Source: Virgibacillus sp. MSJ-26 (GTDB lineage: Bacteria > Bacillota > Bacilli > Bacillales > Amphibacillaceae). From it: a stretch of DNA of 64,000 nucleotides. How positions within the stretch are numbered: the stretch's first letter is position 1; each line of letters begins with the position of its first letter. A program made the position numbers and the translations under genes. Positions 25,778 through 35,065 of this stretch are shown piece by piece. Under the pieces are notes generated by a model that saw only the letters and a list, made by a program, of their open reading frames with translations, was not told the origin of the DNA and searched no databases. The stretch spans positions 1-64,000 of the forward strand of contig NZ_JAHLPW010000001.1 of assembly GCF_018918075.1 (NCBI RefSeq), written 5' to 3'.

Positions 25778-27883
25778 ATGAATATATTATTGCTTATTAA
25801 CTTGTTAGCATTTATTGCTGTCACCGTTTATGCGATATATTTATTTGCAAGAGTCATAGCAACGAGAGTCGCATACATCAAACTAGGAAAAAAATCAGAA
25901 TACGATTGGAATTTAAAAAATCAGATTAAAAAAATTATTACGATTGTTTTTGGACAAAGTAAATTATTAAAGGATAAAAAATCTGGCATCATTCACGTCA
26001 TGATGTTCTATGGTTTCTTACTCGTCCAATTTGGTGCAATTGACATGTTTGTTAAAGGGTTGGCACCAGGAAAGCATTTACCCTTTGGCGCCCTTTATCC
26101 AGGGTTTACATTTTTCCAAGAGATTGTCACACTAACGATATTGGTTGCTGTTGTTTGGGCCTTTTACAGACGTTATATTGAAAAACTTGTCCGTTTAAAG
26201 AGGAGCCTCTATGCAGGTCTTGTACTAATTTTCATTGGAACATTGATGATTACTGTTCTATTAGGAAATGGTATGAACCTGATATGGCACGATATTTCGC
26301 CACACTGGACGCAACCGGTTGCGAGTTTAATAGCTTTAGGTTCAGGATGGATGTCAACAACCACTGCTATTGTCGTATTTTATGTTGCTTGGTGGATCCA
26401 CACTATAACACTACTTACGTTTTTAGTATATGTACCACAATCAAAACACGCACACTTAATTGCAGCGCCAATTAACGTGTTTTTCAGTAAAGAAGTACCG
26501 GGTAAGTTGAAAAAATTAGATTTTGATTTTGATGAAGACGATGACGAAGAGGAAATTTCCTTCGGTGTTGGAAAAATTGAAGACTTCGATGATGTCCAAA
26601 TGATAGATTTCTATGCTTGTGTTGAATGTGGACGTTGTACGGATGTTTGTCCAGCTGCCACAACTGGTAAAATGCTATCGCCGATGGATTTAATGATAAA
26701 ATTACGAGACCATTTAACTGATAAAGGTGCCGCTGTAACTGGTAAAACGCCATGGGTTCCGACTTATGCTTTTTCAGGTACTCCAGGAAATATGGCCGGT
26801 GAAGGAAATAAAGAGGTTGCTGCTACAGTTGAAAGTATGAGCTTAATCGGTGACGTTATTACCGAAGAGGAACTTAATGCTTGTACGACTTGTCGTAATT
26901 GTGAAGATGCTTGTCCCGTTATGAACGAACACGTTGATAAAATCATTGACCTGCGCCGTTACTTAGTGATGACAGAAGGAAAAATGGATTCAGAAATTCA
27001 GCGTGCTGTAATGAACATCGAACGTCAAGGTAACCCTTGGGGCCTATCTAAAAAAGACCGTATTAAATGGCGCGAAGAAGATGAATCAGTATACGTACCA
27101 ACGATTAAAGAACTTAAAAAAGAAGATAAAGACTTTGAATATTTATTCTGGGTTAGTTCAATGGGCTCTTATGATAGCCGCAGTCAGAAAATTGCCCTCG
27201 CTTTTGCCAAATTAATGAACCAAGCCGGCATTAGCTTTGCTATTTTAGGAAATAAAGAAGCGAACTCAGGTGATACAGCGAGACGAATTGGAAACGAATT
27301 TTTATTCCAAGAAATTGCTGAGAAGAATATTAAAACATTTGAAAAGAATAATGTTAAAAAGATCGTTACCATTGATCCGCATGCGTATAATATTTTCAAA
27401 AATGAATATCCAGACTTTGGATTTGAAGCCGAGGTTATCCACCATACACAGATGCTTTATGATTTAGTCATGAATGGTAAGTTGAAACCAGAGCGCCCAA
27501 TCAACCAGCGCTTAACCTATCATGATTCATGTTACTTAGGAAGATATAACGGAGTGTACGATCCACCGAGAGAAATTCTTAAGTCTATCCCAGGTCTTGA
27601 ACTTGTAGAAATGGACCGTACAAAAGAAAATGGTATGTGCTGTGGAGCTGGTGGAGGTCTCATGTGGACTGAAGAAACAACAGGAAATCGAGTTAACGTA
27701 GCACGTACAGAACAGGCCATGGCGACGGAATCATCTATGATTTCTAGTGCTTGTCCATTCTGCCTAACGATGCTGAGTGACGGAACGAAAGCTAAGGATG
27801 TAGAAGAAGATATTAGTACACTTGATGTTGCAGAAATTCTAGCACTCTCTGTATTCGTGGAAGAAGAAGAGAAGACTGCTTAA
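25778..27883 (+). CDS. fadF: Iron-sulfur oxidoreductase FadF (heterodisulfide reductase-like)
   Basis: 701 residues. The N-terminal third has about five membrane helices. Two 4Fe-4S sites follow: CVECGRCTDVCP (about residue 285) and CTTCRNCEDACP (about 370). The C-terminal region has two CCG-type cysteine-rich domains (YHDSCYLGRYNG and GMCCGAGGGLMW). In B. subtilis FadF (YwjF) belongs to the FadR regulon of fatty-acid beta-oxidation and is thought to pass electrons from acyl-CoA dehydrogenase/ETF to the quinone pool. Heads the acyl-CoA cluster. Start ATG follows AAGGGGGAGCGGCTG. Confidence 0.93.
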   Translation: MNILLLINLLAFIAVTVYAIYLFARVIATRVAYIKLGKKSEYDWNLKNQIKKIITIVFGQSKLLKDKKSGIIHVMMFYGFLLVQFGAIDMFVKGLAPGKHLPFGALYPGFTFFQEIVTLTILVAVVWAFYRRYIEKLVRLKRSLYAGLVLIFIGTLMITVLLGNGMNLIWHDISPHWTQPVASLIALGSGWMSTTTAIVVFYVAWWIHTITLLTFLVYVPQSKHAHLIAAPINVFFSKEVPGKLKKLDFDFDEDDDEEEISFGVGKIEDFDDVQMIDFYACVECGRCTDVCPAATTGKMLSPMDLMIKLRDHLTDKGAAVTGKTPWVPTYAFSGTPGNMAGEGNKEVAATVESMSLIGDVITEEELNACTTCRNCEDACPVMNEHVDKIIDLRRYLVMTEGKMDSEIQRAVMNIERQGNPWGLSKKDRIKWREEDESVYVPTIKELKKEDKDFEYLFWVSSMGSYDSRSQKIALAFAKLMNQAGISFAILGNKEANSGDTARRIGNEFLFQEIAEKNIKTFEKNNVKKIVTIDPHAYNIFKNEYPDFGFEAEVIHHTQMLYDLVMNGKLKPERPINQRLTYHDSCYLGRYNGVYDPPREILKSIPGLELVEMDRTKENGMCCGAGGGLMWTEETTGNRVNVARTEQAMATESSMISSACPFCLTMLSDGTKAKDVEEDISTLDVAEILALSVFVEEEEKTA

Positions 27884-27896
27884 AAGTTTATTGCTT

Positions 27897-27910
27897 TGAA
27901 AGTGTTTCAA
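27897..27910. promoter_or_regulatory. Palindrome downstream of fadF, cre-like
   Basis: TGAAAGTGTTTCAA fits the CcpA cre consensus TGWAARCGYTWNCW at 12 of 14 positions but lacks the central CG. It is also a perfect TTGAAA/TTTCAA inverted repeat with a 3-base loop. It lies just after the fadF stop and far (460 bp) from the next start, so it is weak evidence. Confidence 0.25.
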
Positions 27911-27930
27911 TCTGAGGGGGGAGAGATTTA

Positions 27931-28080
27931 TACTTGTACCCCCTAGAATAGAAATTTCGCATTAGGGTTAACGCAAATTTTGTACTCGTGCCCCCTAGGT
28001 CCGCAATTGCGCCTTAGGGGTAACGCAAAGTACTTCTTTGTGCCCCCTAGATCTGAAATCACTCATTAGGGGGCACGAAT
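27931..28080. repeat. Tandem array, three hairpin units of 52 bp
   Basis: The anchor CCCCCTAG occurs at 27939, 27991 and 28043, exactly 52 bp apart. Each unit contains CCCCCTA and, about 20 bases on, TTAGGG. In the third unit GTGCCCCCTA (28040) pairs perfectly with TAGGGGGCAC (28067). Units end in AACGCAAA in the first two copies. No protein is encoded. Confidence 0.9.
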
Positions 28081-28240
28081 AGCATTGCGATCTTCATTAT
28101 GAAAAAACCATTAGGATTGCAAAGACTAAGCGCGAGTCGGTTGATTAGTAATTAATAGAAAATTAAATTTTATATATTGCGTCATTCATGATAGACTGTT
28201 AGAAACGGGGAAAATACTTCCCCATTTCTTTTAAATATAG

Positions 28241-28258
28241 ATTGAGCGAGCGTTCAAT
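28241..28258. promoter_or_regulatory. Palindromic TetR-type operator before the thiolase gene
   Basis: ATTGAGCGAGCGTTCAAT is a palindrome matching at 14 of 18 positions, about 115 bases upstream of the thiolase start. Its half sites (TTGA.CG) resemble the fadF operator at 25591 (10 of 16 aligned positions), as expected of one regulator controlling both. Confidence 0.55.
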
Positions 28259-28370
28259 CGTATATTTAGTAAGCGTTATCATTACATATAAGGAATATTA
28301 TCAACGAGACCACATCGATAACAATATTTGTAATTTGATTTAAAAATAATAAAAAGGGAGTTGGAAGAAT

Positions 28371-29558
28371 ATGAGAAAAACAGTCATTGTATCTGGAGCA
28401 AGAACGCCATTTGGAAAATTTGGCGGGGGGTTGAAATCACTTACTGCTTCAAAACTTGGTGGGATTGCAATCAAAGAGGCGTTAAAGAGAGCTGACATGG
28501 AAGGTACAGAGATTGATGAAGTCATTATGGGTTCTGTTTTACAAGGTGGTCAAGGACAAATCCCTTCCCGTCAAGCATCACGCGAGGCCGGTATTCCTTG
28601 GAATGTTAAAACAGAAACGATTAATAAAGTATGTGCGTCTGGTTTAAGAAGTGTTACTTTAGCTGACCAGTTAATTCGCCTAGGTGATGAAGAAGTCATT
28701 GTTGCTGGTGGAATGGAAAGTATGAGCAATGCACCATATTTTTTACCTGATGCACGTTGGGGCCACCGTATGGGAGATAAACGTGTAAAGGATTTAATGA
28801 TGCATGATGGACTGACTTGTTCATTTACAGGTCAGCATATGGGTAATTACGGCAACTCAACAGCTGAAGAATTCGAGCTGACAAGAGAAGCACAAGACGA
28901 ATGGTCTTACCGCAGTCATCAGCGTGCGACTAGCGCAATTGAAGATGGGAAATTTGCAGAAGAGATAGTGGCTGTAGAAGTCCCTCAGCGAAAAGGTGAT
29001 CCGGTCGTCGTTGATACAGATGAAGCACCGCGTAAAGATACAAGTGTTGAGAAATTAGCATCTCTTCGTCCGGCTTTTGATCCAGAAGGAACGATTACTG
29101 CTGGAAACGCTCCTGGTGTTAACGATGGAGCTTGTGCCTTTGTAGTCATGTCTGATGAAAAAGCGAAGGAATTAAATAAGTCACCTATGGCTACTGTTCT
29201 TGGTCATGCAGAAGTTGCTGTTGAAGCAAAAGACTTCCCGCAAACACCTGGCCTTGTGATTAACGAACTTTTATCAAAAACTGGTTACAAAAAAGATGAT
29301 ATTGATTTATTTGAGATTAACGAAGCATTTGCTGCTGTATCCCTAGCAAGTGGAAAAATAGCGGGCATTGATCCGGAAAAAGTGAACGTCAATGGTGGTG
29401 CAGTTGCTCTTGGTCATCCAATTGGCGCGAGTGGTGCTCGTATTATTTTAACATTAGTTCATGAATTGAAACGTCGTGGAGGTGGACTCGGTATCGCAGC
29501 AATTTGTAGCGGTGGCGGTCAAGGTGACGCAGTCTTAATCGAGGTTCCTAAAAATTAA
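28371..29558 (+). CDS. Acetyl-CoA C-acyltransferase (thiolase)
   Basis: 395 residues. It cleaves 3-ketoacyl-CoA with CoA (or condenses two acetyl-CoA). Catalytic residues are visible: nucleophile Cys88 in KVCASGLRS, His in [16 protein letters not shown] (about 349) and Cys379 in ICSGGGQGD. The sequence is MmgA/ThlA-like. First gene of a beta-oxidation run with the dehydrogenases downstream. Start ATG is preceded by AAAGGGAGTTGGAAGAAT. Cytosolic. Confidence 0.92.
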   Translation: MRKTVIVSGARTPFGKFGGGLKSLTASKLGGIAIKEALKRADMEGTEIDEVIMGSVLQGGQGQIPSRQASREAGIPWNVKTETINKVCASGLRSVTLADQLIRLGDEEVIVAGGMESMSNAPYFLPDARWGHRMGDKRVKDLMMHDGLTCSFTGQHMGNYGNSTAEEFELTREAQDEWSYRSHQRATSAIEDGKFAEEIVAVEVPQRKGDPVVVDTDEAPRKDTSVEKLASLRPAFDPEGTITAGNAPGVNDGACAFVVMSDEKAKELNKSPMATVLGHAEVAVEAKDFPQTPGLVINELLSKTGYKKDDIDLFEINEAFAAVSLASGKIAGIDPEKVNVNGGAVALGHPIGASGARIILTLVHELKRRGGGLGIAAICSGGGQGDAVLIEVPKN

Positions 29559-29625
29559 ATGATTATGTTGAGGGGCTAATTTTATAGTCATTAACGAATC
29601 GATACTTCAATTTTGTTGATTGAAA

Positions 29626-29735
29626 CGAAAGGCGGCGACTCCAATGGGAACAAAAGCCTAGGTAAGACCCCGCAAGGCGCAGCCTGAGGAGGCTTACTAG
29701 CCCTGCGGAAAGCGTCCGCCTGTAGTGTAAATCAA
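29626..29735 (-). repeat. Family I dispersed element, copy B
   Basis: Reverse orientation relative to copy A: tail GGCGACTCCAATGGG, middle AAGACCCCGCAAGG, head AGCCTGAGGAGGCTTAC and CTGCGGAAAGC. Complementary ends AGGCGG (29630) and CCGCCT (29716), 6 bp. Lies between the thiolase and 3-hydroxyacyl-CoA dehydrogenase genes. Confidence 0.8.
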
Positions 29736-29808
29736 TGGGGTTTTAACCTAATTATAATAAGGATTGTTAATAATCTAAAATTGATAATGGTAAAAAGGAA
29801 GGGTTAAC

Positions 29809-30660
29809 ATGAGTATTAAAAAAGTGATGGTCATCGGTGCCGGACAAATGGGATCAGGTATTGCGCAAGTATGTGCCCAGTCAGGCTATGACGTCATGCT
29901 AAACGATATGAATGAAAAAGCTTTAAACATAGGCATGAAAAATATTGAAAAACACTTAACACGTTCTGTTGAAAAAGAACGTTTAACAAGTAAGGAAAAA
30001 GAAGATGTCCTAAACAGACTAACACCTTCACAAAAATTAGAAGATGCTGCTGATCGCGATATCGTCATTGAAGCGGTTGTTGAAAATATGGATGTGAAAG
30101 CGGATGTCTTTCGTAAGCTTGATAATATTACACCTAAAGAAGCAATTCTAGCAACCAATACATCATCTCTACCCATTACGGAGATAGCCGCAGTGACTGA
30201 GCGACCAGAAAAAGTAATTGGCATGCATTACATGAACCCAGTACCAGTTATGAAACTAATAGAAGTCATTCGAGGGCTGCAAACAAGCGAAGAAACATTT
30301 GATGCAGTAATGGATATGGCTGGCAAACTAAACAAAACATCGGTCGAGGTAAATGATTCACCGGCATTTGTCGCCAATCGAATTTTAATGCCGATGATTA
30401 ATGAAGCTATCTTTACGGTTTATGAGGGTGTTGCCTCGCCAGAAGACGTTGATACTGTGATGGAATTAGGTATGAATCATCCTATGGGACCGATTACTTT
30501 AGCCGATTTTATTGGTCTTGATACATGTCTATCCATCATGGAAGTACTATATGAAGGGTTCGGAGATAGCAAATATAGACCATGTCCTCTGCTTAGACAA
30601 TATGTTAAAGCAGGCTGGCTCGGTAAAAAATCAGGTCGCGGATTCTTCCAATATAACTAA
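29809..30660 (+). CDS. hbd: 3-hydroxybutyryl-CoA dehydrogenase
   Basis: 283 residues. It oxidises 3-hydroxyacyl-CoA with NAD(P). N-terminal Rossmann motif [31 protein letters not shown] and [17 protein letters not shown] are the conserved active-site segments, with the catalytic His in MHYMNPVP; the C-terminal helical domain has [16 protein letters not shown]. MmgB/Hbd/PaaH type. The ATG follows AAGGAAGGGTTAAC. Separated from the thiolase gene by 250 bp holding repeat copy B. Confidence 0.93.
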   Translation: MSIKKVMVIGAGQMGSGIAQVCAQSGYDVMLNDMNEKALNIGMKNIEKHLTRSVEKERLTSKEKEDVLNRLTPSQKLEDAADRDIVIEAVVENMDVKADVFRKLDNITPKEAILATNTSSLPITEIAAVTERPEKVIGMHYMNPVPVMKLIEVIRGLQTSEETFDAVMDMAGKLNKTSVEVNDSPAFVANRILMPMINEAIFTVYEGVASPEDVDTVMELGMNHPMGPITLADFIGLDTCLSIMEVLYEGFGDSKYRPCPLLRQYVKAGWLGKKSGRGFFQYN

Positions 30661-30721
30661 AAAGAGTTTACTCACTGTTAAATAAAATAACAACACGAGA
30701 GTATAGAAAGGGCTGCATAAT

Positions 30722-31864
30722 ATGAAATTACAGTTTACTGAAGAACAGGACATGATGCGTAGGATGGTTCGTGATTTTGCGCAAAACGAAGTAGCCCCTG
30801 AAATCGATCGAATGGAAACGGAAGATCGTTTTCCGAATGAAGTCATAGAAAAGATGGGTGAATTGGGATTAATGGGTATCCATATTCCTGAAGAGTACGG
30901 AGGAAGTGGTATGGATTTCACTTCTTACATCATTGCAATTCACGAGCTTGCAAAAGTGAGTGCTACACTTGGTGTTATTCTTTCTGTTCATTCATCCGTT
31001 GGAACCAATCCAATCTTGGAATTCGGCAACGAGGATCAGAAAAAACATTATTTACCTAAATTAGCCAGTGGACATTATCTTGGTGCATTTGCTTTAACAG
31101 AACCAGGAGCTGGGTCTGATGCAGTAAATATTAAAACAAAAGCGGCTAAAGATGATGAGGGGAATTATATACTTAATGGATCAAAGGTTTTCATCACAAA
31201 TGGTGGTGAAGCTGATACTTATATAACTTTTGCCAGAACTGGTGAAGACAAAGGATCAAAAGGAATCAGCGCTTTCATCGTTGGAAAAGATACACCAGGA
31301 CTAAATATTGGTAAAAAAGAAAAGAAAATGGGTCTGCATGGTTCAAATACTGTGTCACTTAGTTTTGATCAATGTAAAGTCCCGAAAGAACAATTGCTCG
31401 GAGAAGAAGGGCAAGGTTTTAAAATTGCAATGGCTAACTTAAATGTTGGACGCATTGGTATTGCTGCGCAAGCTCTTGGAATTGGCGAAGCTGCCCTGAA
31501 ATATGCCCAAGACTATGCGAAAGAACGTCAACAATTTGGCAGACCGATTGCTGCCCATCAAGGTATATCCTTTAAACTAGCAGATATGGCGACAGAAGTA
31601 GAAGCAGCGAAACTACTAACCTATCAAGCTGCAAATTTTGTTGAACAAGGAATAAAATGTCCGAAAGAAGCATCCATGGCAAAAATGTTTGCTTCAAAAA
31701 CAGCACGTCAAGCTGCTATCGAAGCTGTACAAATATACGGAGGTTATGGCTACACAGAAGACTACCCCGTCGAACGATTATTCAGAGACGCAAAAGTCAC
31801 TGAAATTTACGAAGGAACCAATGAAATCCAGCATGTCGTTGTAGCGAAAGAATTATTAAAATAG
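30722..31864 (+). CDS. Acyl-CoA dehydrogenase (MmgC-like)
   Basis: 380 residues, FAD enzyme making 2-enoyl-CoA and passing electrons to ETF. Family signatures: ALTEPGAGSDA (FAD/substrate loop), FITNGGEADTYITFA, and the C-terminal YGGYGYTEDYPVERLFRDAK and IYEGTNEIQ, with the catalytic Glu in IYEGT. Short-chain type. About 60 bases after hbd, likely the same transcript. Confidence 0.93.
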   Translation: MKLQFTEEQDMMRRMVRDFAQNEVAPEIDRMETEDRFPNEVIEKMGELGLMGIHIPEEYGGSGMDFTSYIIAIHELAKVSATLGVILSVHSSVGTNPILEFGNEDQKKHYLPKLASGHYLGAFALTEPGAGSDAVNIKTKAAKDDEGNYILNGSKVFITNGGEADTYITFARTGEDKGSKGISAFIVGKDTPGLNIGKKEKKMGLHGSNTVSLSFDQCKVPKEQLLGEEGQGFKIAMANLNVGRIGIAAQALGIGEAALKYAQDYAKERQQFGRPIAAHQGISFKLADMATEVEAAKLLTYQAANFVEQGIKCPKEASMAKMFASKTARQAAIEAVQIYGGYGYTEDYPVERLFRDAKVTEIYEGTNEIQHVVVAKELLK

Positions 31865-31893
31865 TCTTTAGATGAATTGGGTGTAATCCCCCC

Positions 31894-32008
31894 GCAGCCC
31901 GTCTACACTTCGCTTTCCGGGGGCGGCTGGTGAGCCTCCGCGTGCTACGCACTACGGGGTCTCACCGATGCCTTGGCTCCCCCAGGAGTCTACGTGTAGA
32001 CGGGCTGC
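31894..32008 (+). repeat. Family I dispersed element, copy C, with 15-bp perfect terminal arms
   Basis: Ends GCAGCCCGTCTACAC (31894) and GTGTAGACGGGCTGC (31994) are perfect complements. Between them is the family core: CGCTTTCCGGGGGCGGC, TACGGGGTCTCACC and CCCCAGGAGTCTAC. 115 bp in all, between the two acyl-CoA dehydrogenase genes. Confidence 0.9.
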
Positions 32009-32150
32009 TGAATACAAATCACACCACTGAAACAATAAAGATACTTTAGTGTTGTTTGAATTAATGCACTCCCCAGTTATCATGATCGCATGCAACCTAT
32101 GTCATATTAATTTTAAAGGAGCTATTCTAGTCAACTAAGGAGGAATTATC

Positions 32151-33290
32151 ATGGATTTTCAATTAACAGATGAACAAGAAATGCTTAGAAAAATGGTACG
32201 TGATTTTGCAGTAAAAGAAGTGGAACCTACTGCAGCTGAGCGTGACGAAGAAGAACGTTTTGATCGAGAGATTTTCGATAAAATGGCGGAACTCGGATTA
32301 ACGGGTATCCCGTGGCCAGAAGAATACGGTGGCATCGGTTCTGATTACGTCAGTTATGTGATTGCGGTTGAAGAATTATCCCGCGTGTGTGCGTCAACTG
32401 GAGTCACACTATCCGCTCACCTTTCACTTGCGAGCTGGCCAATTTATAAATATGGAAATGAAGACCAAAAGAAAAATTTCTTACACCGTCTCGCTACAGG
32501 TGAAGCCCTCGGTGCTTATGCTTTATCTGAACCTGGAGCGGGAAGTGACGTAGCTTCAATGAAAATGACAGCCAAAGAAGACGGCGACGATTATATTTTG
32601 AACGGAAGCAAAGTATGGATTACCAATGGTGGGGTTGGTGATATTTACGTCGTATTTGCAAAAACAGACGCAGATGCAAAACATAGAGGAATCAGTGCCT
32701 TTATCGTTGAAAAAGGAACTGAAGGATTCACATTTGGTAAGAAGGAGAAAAAACTAGGCATTCGTTCATCACCAACAACTGAACTTATTTTTGAAAATTG
32801 CCGAATCCCTAAAGAAAATATGCTTGGTAACGAGGGTGACGGATTTAAAATTGCTATGTCGACTCTTGATGGTGGCCGTAATGGTATCGCTGCTCAAGCA
32901 CTTGGTATTGCACAAGGAGCACTTGATGCTTCTGTTGAGTATGCAAAAGAGCGTGAGCAATTTGGCAAACCGATTGCTCATAATCAAGGGATTTCTTTCA
33001 AACTAGCCGATATGGCCACTGAAGTTGAAGCGGCCCGTCTATTAACCTACCAAGCTGCATGGTTAGAATCACAAGGCAAACCGTACGGGAAAGCATCGGC
33101 TATGTCGAAGTTATTTGCTGGAGACGCGGCAATGCGCGTTACTGTTGAAGCGGTGCAAGTCTTTGGAGGTTATGGGTATACGAAAGATTATCCAGTTGAG
33201 CGCTATATGCGTGATGCAAAAATTACTCAAATTTATGAAGGTACCAATGAAATCCAGCGCCTTGTTATTGGCCGGATGCTGACGAAATAG
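32151..33290 (+). CDS. acdA: Acyl-CoA dehydrogenase AcdA
   Basis: 379 residues, the same length as B. subtilis AcdA and very similar in [18 protein letters not shown] and [13 protein letters not shown]. Motifs [45 protein letters not shown] and [12 protein letters not shown] are visible. It dehydrogenates acyl-CoA, probably branched/short chain given the icmF context. Preceded by AAGGAGGAATTATC. It is a paralogue of the gene just upstream. Confidence 0.93.
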   Translation: MDFQLTDEQEMLRKMVRDFAVKEVEPTAAERDEEERFDREIFDKMAELGLTGIPWPEEYGGIGSDYVSYVIAVEELSRVCASTGVTLSAHLSLASWPIYKYGNEDQKKNFLHRLATGEALGAYALSEPGAGSDVASMKMTAKEDGDDYILNGSKVWITNGGVGDIYVVFAKTDADAKHRGISAFIVEKGTEGFTFGKKEKKLGIRSSPTTELIFENCRIPKENMLGNEGDGFKIAMSTLDGGRNGIAAQALGIAQGALDASVEYAKEREQFGKPIAHNQGISFKLADMATEVEAARLLTYQAAWLESQGKPYGKASAMSKLFAGDAAMRVTVEAVQVFGGYGYTKDYPVERYMRDAKITQIYEGTNEIQRLVIGRMLTK

Positions 33291-33317
33291 ATTGGATTTA
33301 TATGAGGAGAGACATAC

Positions 33318-34265
33318 ATGCACACACTTGTTGAACGAATGAATGAAAAGGATATCCGCGCACTTGCCCGGAGTATAACAATGATTGAAAATGACCATCC
33401 AGAGAAACTTCAACTACTTAGTGACATTTTTTCCATTAAAAAGAATGCTCAATACGTTGGTGTAACGGGTTCTCCTGGTGCTGGAAAAAGTTCACTTGTC
33501 AATCGTTTAATTACAGAAATTCGTTCAGAAGGAAAAACAGTTGCTGTTATTGCTGTTGATCCAACAAGTCCTTTTAGTGGTGGCGCCTTACTGGGTGACA
33601 GAGTGCGGATGGAAGGTCATTTTACCGATCCGGGTGTATTTATTAGAAGTATGGCGACAAGGGGCAGTCTAGGTGGGCTCGCTCGTGCCACAAAAGATGT
33701 TCTCAGGGCATGTGATGCCTATGGATTCGATGTCATCATTGTCGAAACGGTTGGAGTTGGACAATCAGAACTTGATATTATGAAAATCGTTGATACAACA
33801 GCGCTTGTGATGACACCGAATAGTGGTGATGTTTTGCAAATTTTCAAGGCAGGGATTATGGAAATTGCAGATTTGTTTGTGATTAATAAAGCGGACTTAC
33901 AAGGGGTTGGAAAGCTAAAATCCCTGCTGAGGGAATTGGTCATGATGACATCGACGGTTGATTATAAAACGCCTATTATTAAAACGAAAACGATTGAGAA
34001 TAAAGGGATCGATGAGTTATGGGGGAAAATAAAAAAGCATCGTGACTTTTTATATGAGACAGAAGAAGGACAAATACGTCGTGAAAAACAGCAACAACTT
34101 GAAGTATATGAACTTATACGAGAAGAAATTTGGAGAGAAGTTAAAGGGTTTATCGAGCGGCAGAATGAAGGTTCACTAATTAGAGCGAACGATGATCCAT
34201 ATAAGCTGGCGAGAGAATGGTTTGAAAAGTGGAAAAGGGAAGAAGGTGATTCAACTGATGAATAA
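33318..34265 (+). CDS. meaB: MeaB/ArgK-type G-protein chaperone
   Basis: 315 residues, G3E GTPase. Walker A GSPGAGKSSLVNRL (about residue 52), [16 protein letters not shown] (switch I), VETVGVGQSELD (switch II) and NKAD are present. MeaB guards adenosylcobalamin-dependent acyl-CoA mutases, gating cofactor loading. It precedes icmF, a mutase that already contains a built-in G-protein domain. Overlaps the TetR gene by 8 bases. Confidence 0.9.
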   Translation: MHTLVERMNEKDIRALARSITMIENDHPEKLQLLSDIFSIKKNAQYVGVTGSPGAGKSSLVNRLITEIRSEGKTVAVIAVDPTSPFSGGALLGDRVRMEGHFTDPGVFIRSMATRGSLGGLARATKDVLRACDAYGFDVIIVETVGVGQSELDIMKIVDTTALVMTPNSGDVLQIFKAGIMEIADLFVINKADLQGVGKLKSLLRELVMMTSTVDYKTPIIKTKTIENKGIDELWGKIKKHRDFLYETEEGQIRREKQQQLEVYELIREEIWREVKGFIERQNEGSLIRANDDPYKLAREWFEKWKREEGDSTDE

Positions 34266-34932
34266 AGATGGTGTCCTCTCTTCCGTTAAAGATAGTGAAT
34301 TAATCAAGAAACGCAGAAATCAAATGATCCAAGGGGCAATCACACTTTTTAAAGAAAAAGGATTTCATCGAACAACGACAAGAGAAATAGCCAAGGAATC
34401 AGGTTTCAGCATTGGCACATTATACGAATATATTAGAACAAAAGAAGATGTTCTTTATCTCGTATGTGATTCAATCTATGAAAACGTGAGAGAACGTTTG
34501 GAAGAGAAAATTGATTTAAGCCATGCATCGATTGAAAATTTCATTAACGTTGTTCGTTCCTACTTTTTATTAATGGATGATATGCAGGAAGAAGTATTGA
34601 TTCTTTATCAAGAAGCAAAGTCATTAACACAAGAAACAAGAGAGAAAGTGTTGCAGAAGGAAAGGGATATGGTGGCCATGCTTGAGCGGGTTATCATTAG
34701 TAGTTTTCCGAATGATATCTCTAAGCAGGACGCTGATCTGTTGGCAAACAACATCTTTATCCAGGGGCAGATGTGGGGATTTAGGCGTTGGATGCTGCAA
34801 AGACAATTTACCTTAGAAGATTATATTAATCGCCAAATTCAATTTTTATTACGTGGAATTCATGTATTTGAATCAAATGAGGAAATGAATTCATGTTTAA
34901 ATAATCATAATAAGCAAACCAGAACACTTTAA
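34258..34932 (+). CDS. TetR/AcrR family transcriptional regulator
   Basis: 224 residues. N-terminal helix-turn-helix: AITLFKEKGFHRTTTREIAKESGFSIGTLYEYI (residues about 24-56). C-terminal ligand domain all helical, FadR/YsiA-like. The ATG at 34258 overlaps the meaB stop and follows AAGGTGATTCAACTG; an upstream in-frame start lies inside meaB without a site. Within an acyl-CoA degradation cluster, so it probably represses it and responds to acyl-CoA; candidate operators are at 25591 and 28241. Confidence 0.88.
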   Translation: MNKDGVLSSVKDSELIKKRRNQMIQGAITLFKEKGFHRTTTREIAKESGFSIGTLYEYIRTKEDVLYLVCDSIYENVRERLEEKIDLSHASIENFINVVRSYFLLMDDMQEEVLILYQEAKSLTQETREKVLQKERDMVAMLERVIISSFPNDISKQDADLLANNIFIQGQMWGFRRWMLQRQFTLEDYINRQIQFLLRGIHVFESNEEMNSCLNNHNKQTRTL

Positions 34933-35065
34933 ACTGAAGCAGTGGATGGGAGAAAATATCAAATTAAATAAGGGAATTTGGGTTAAAAGTAATGACTCAT
35001 TCTGCGGTAAAGAAAGTTACTATTTCCATTCTTTTTTCAAGTTCCCTAAATAGGAGGTATTGTTG

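Noticed and set aside
31894-32008. Insertion sequence with terminal inverted repeats
   Set aside because: No transposase and no shared end sequence among copies; ends differ while the core is conserved, the reverse of IS or ordinary MITE behaviour.
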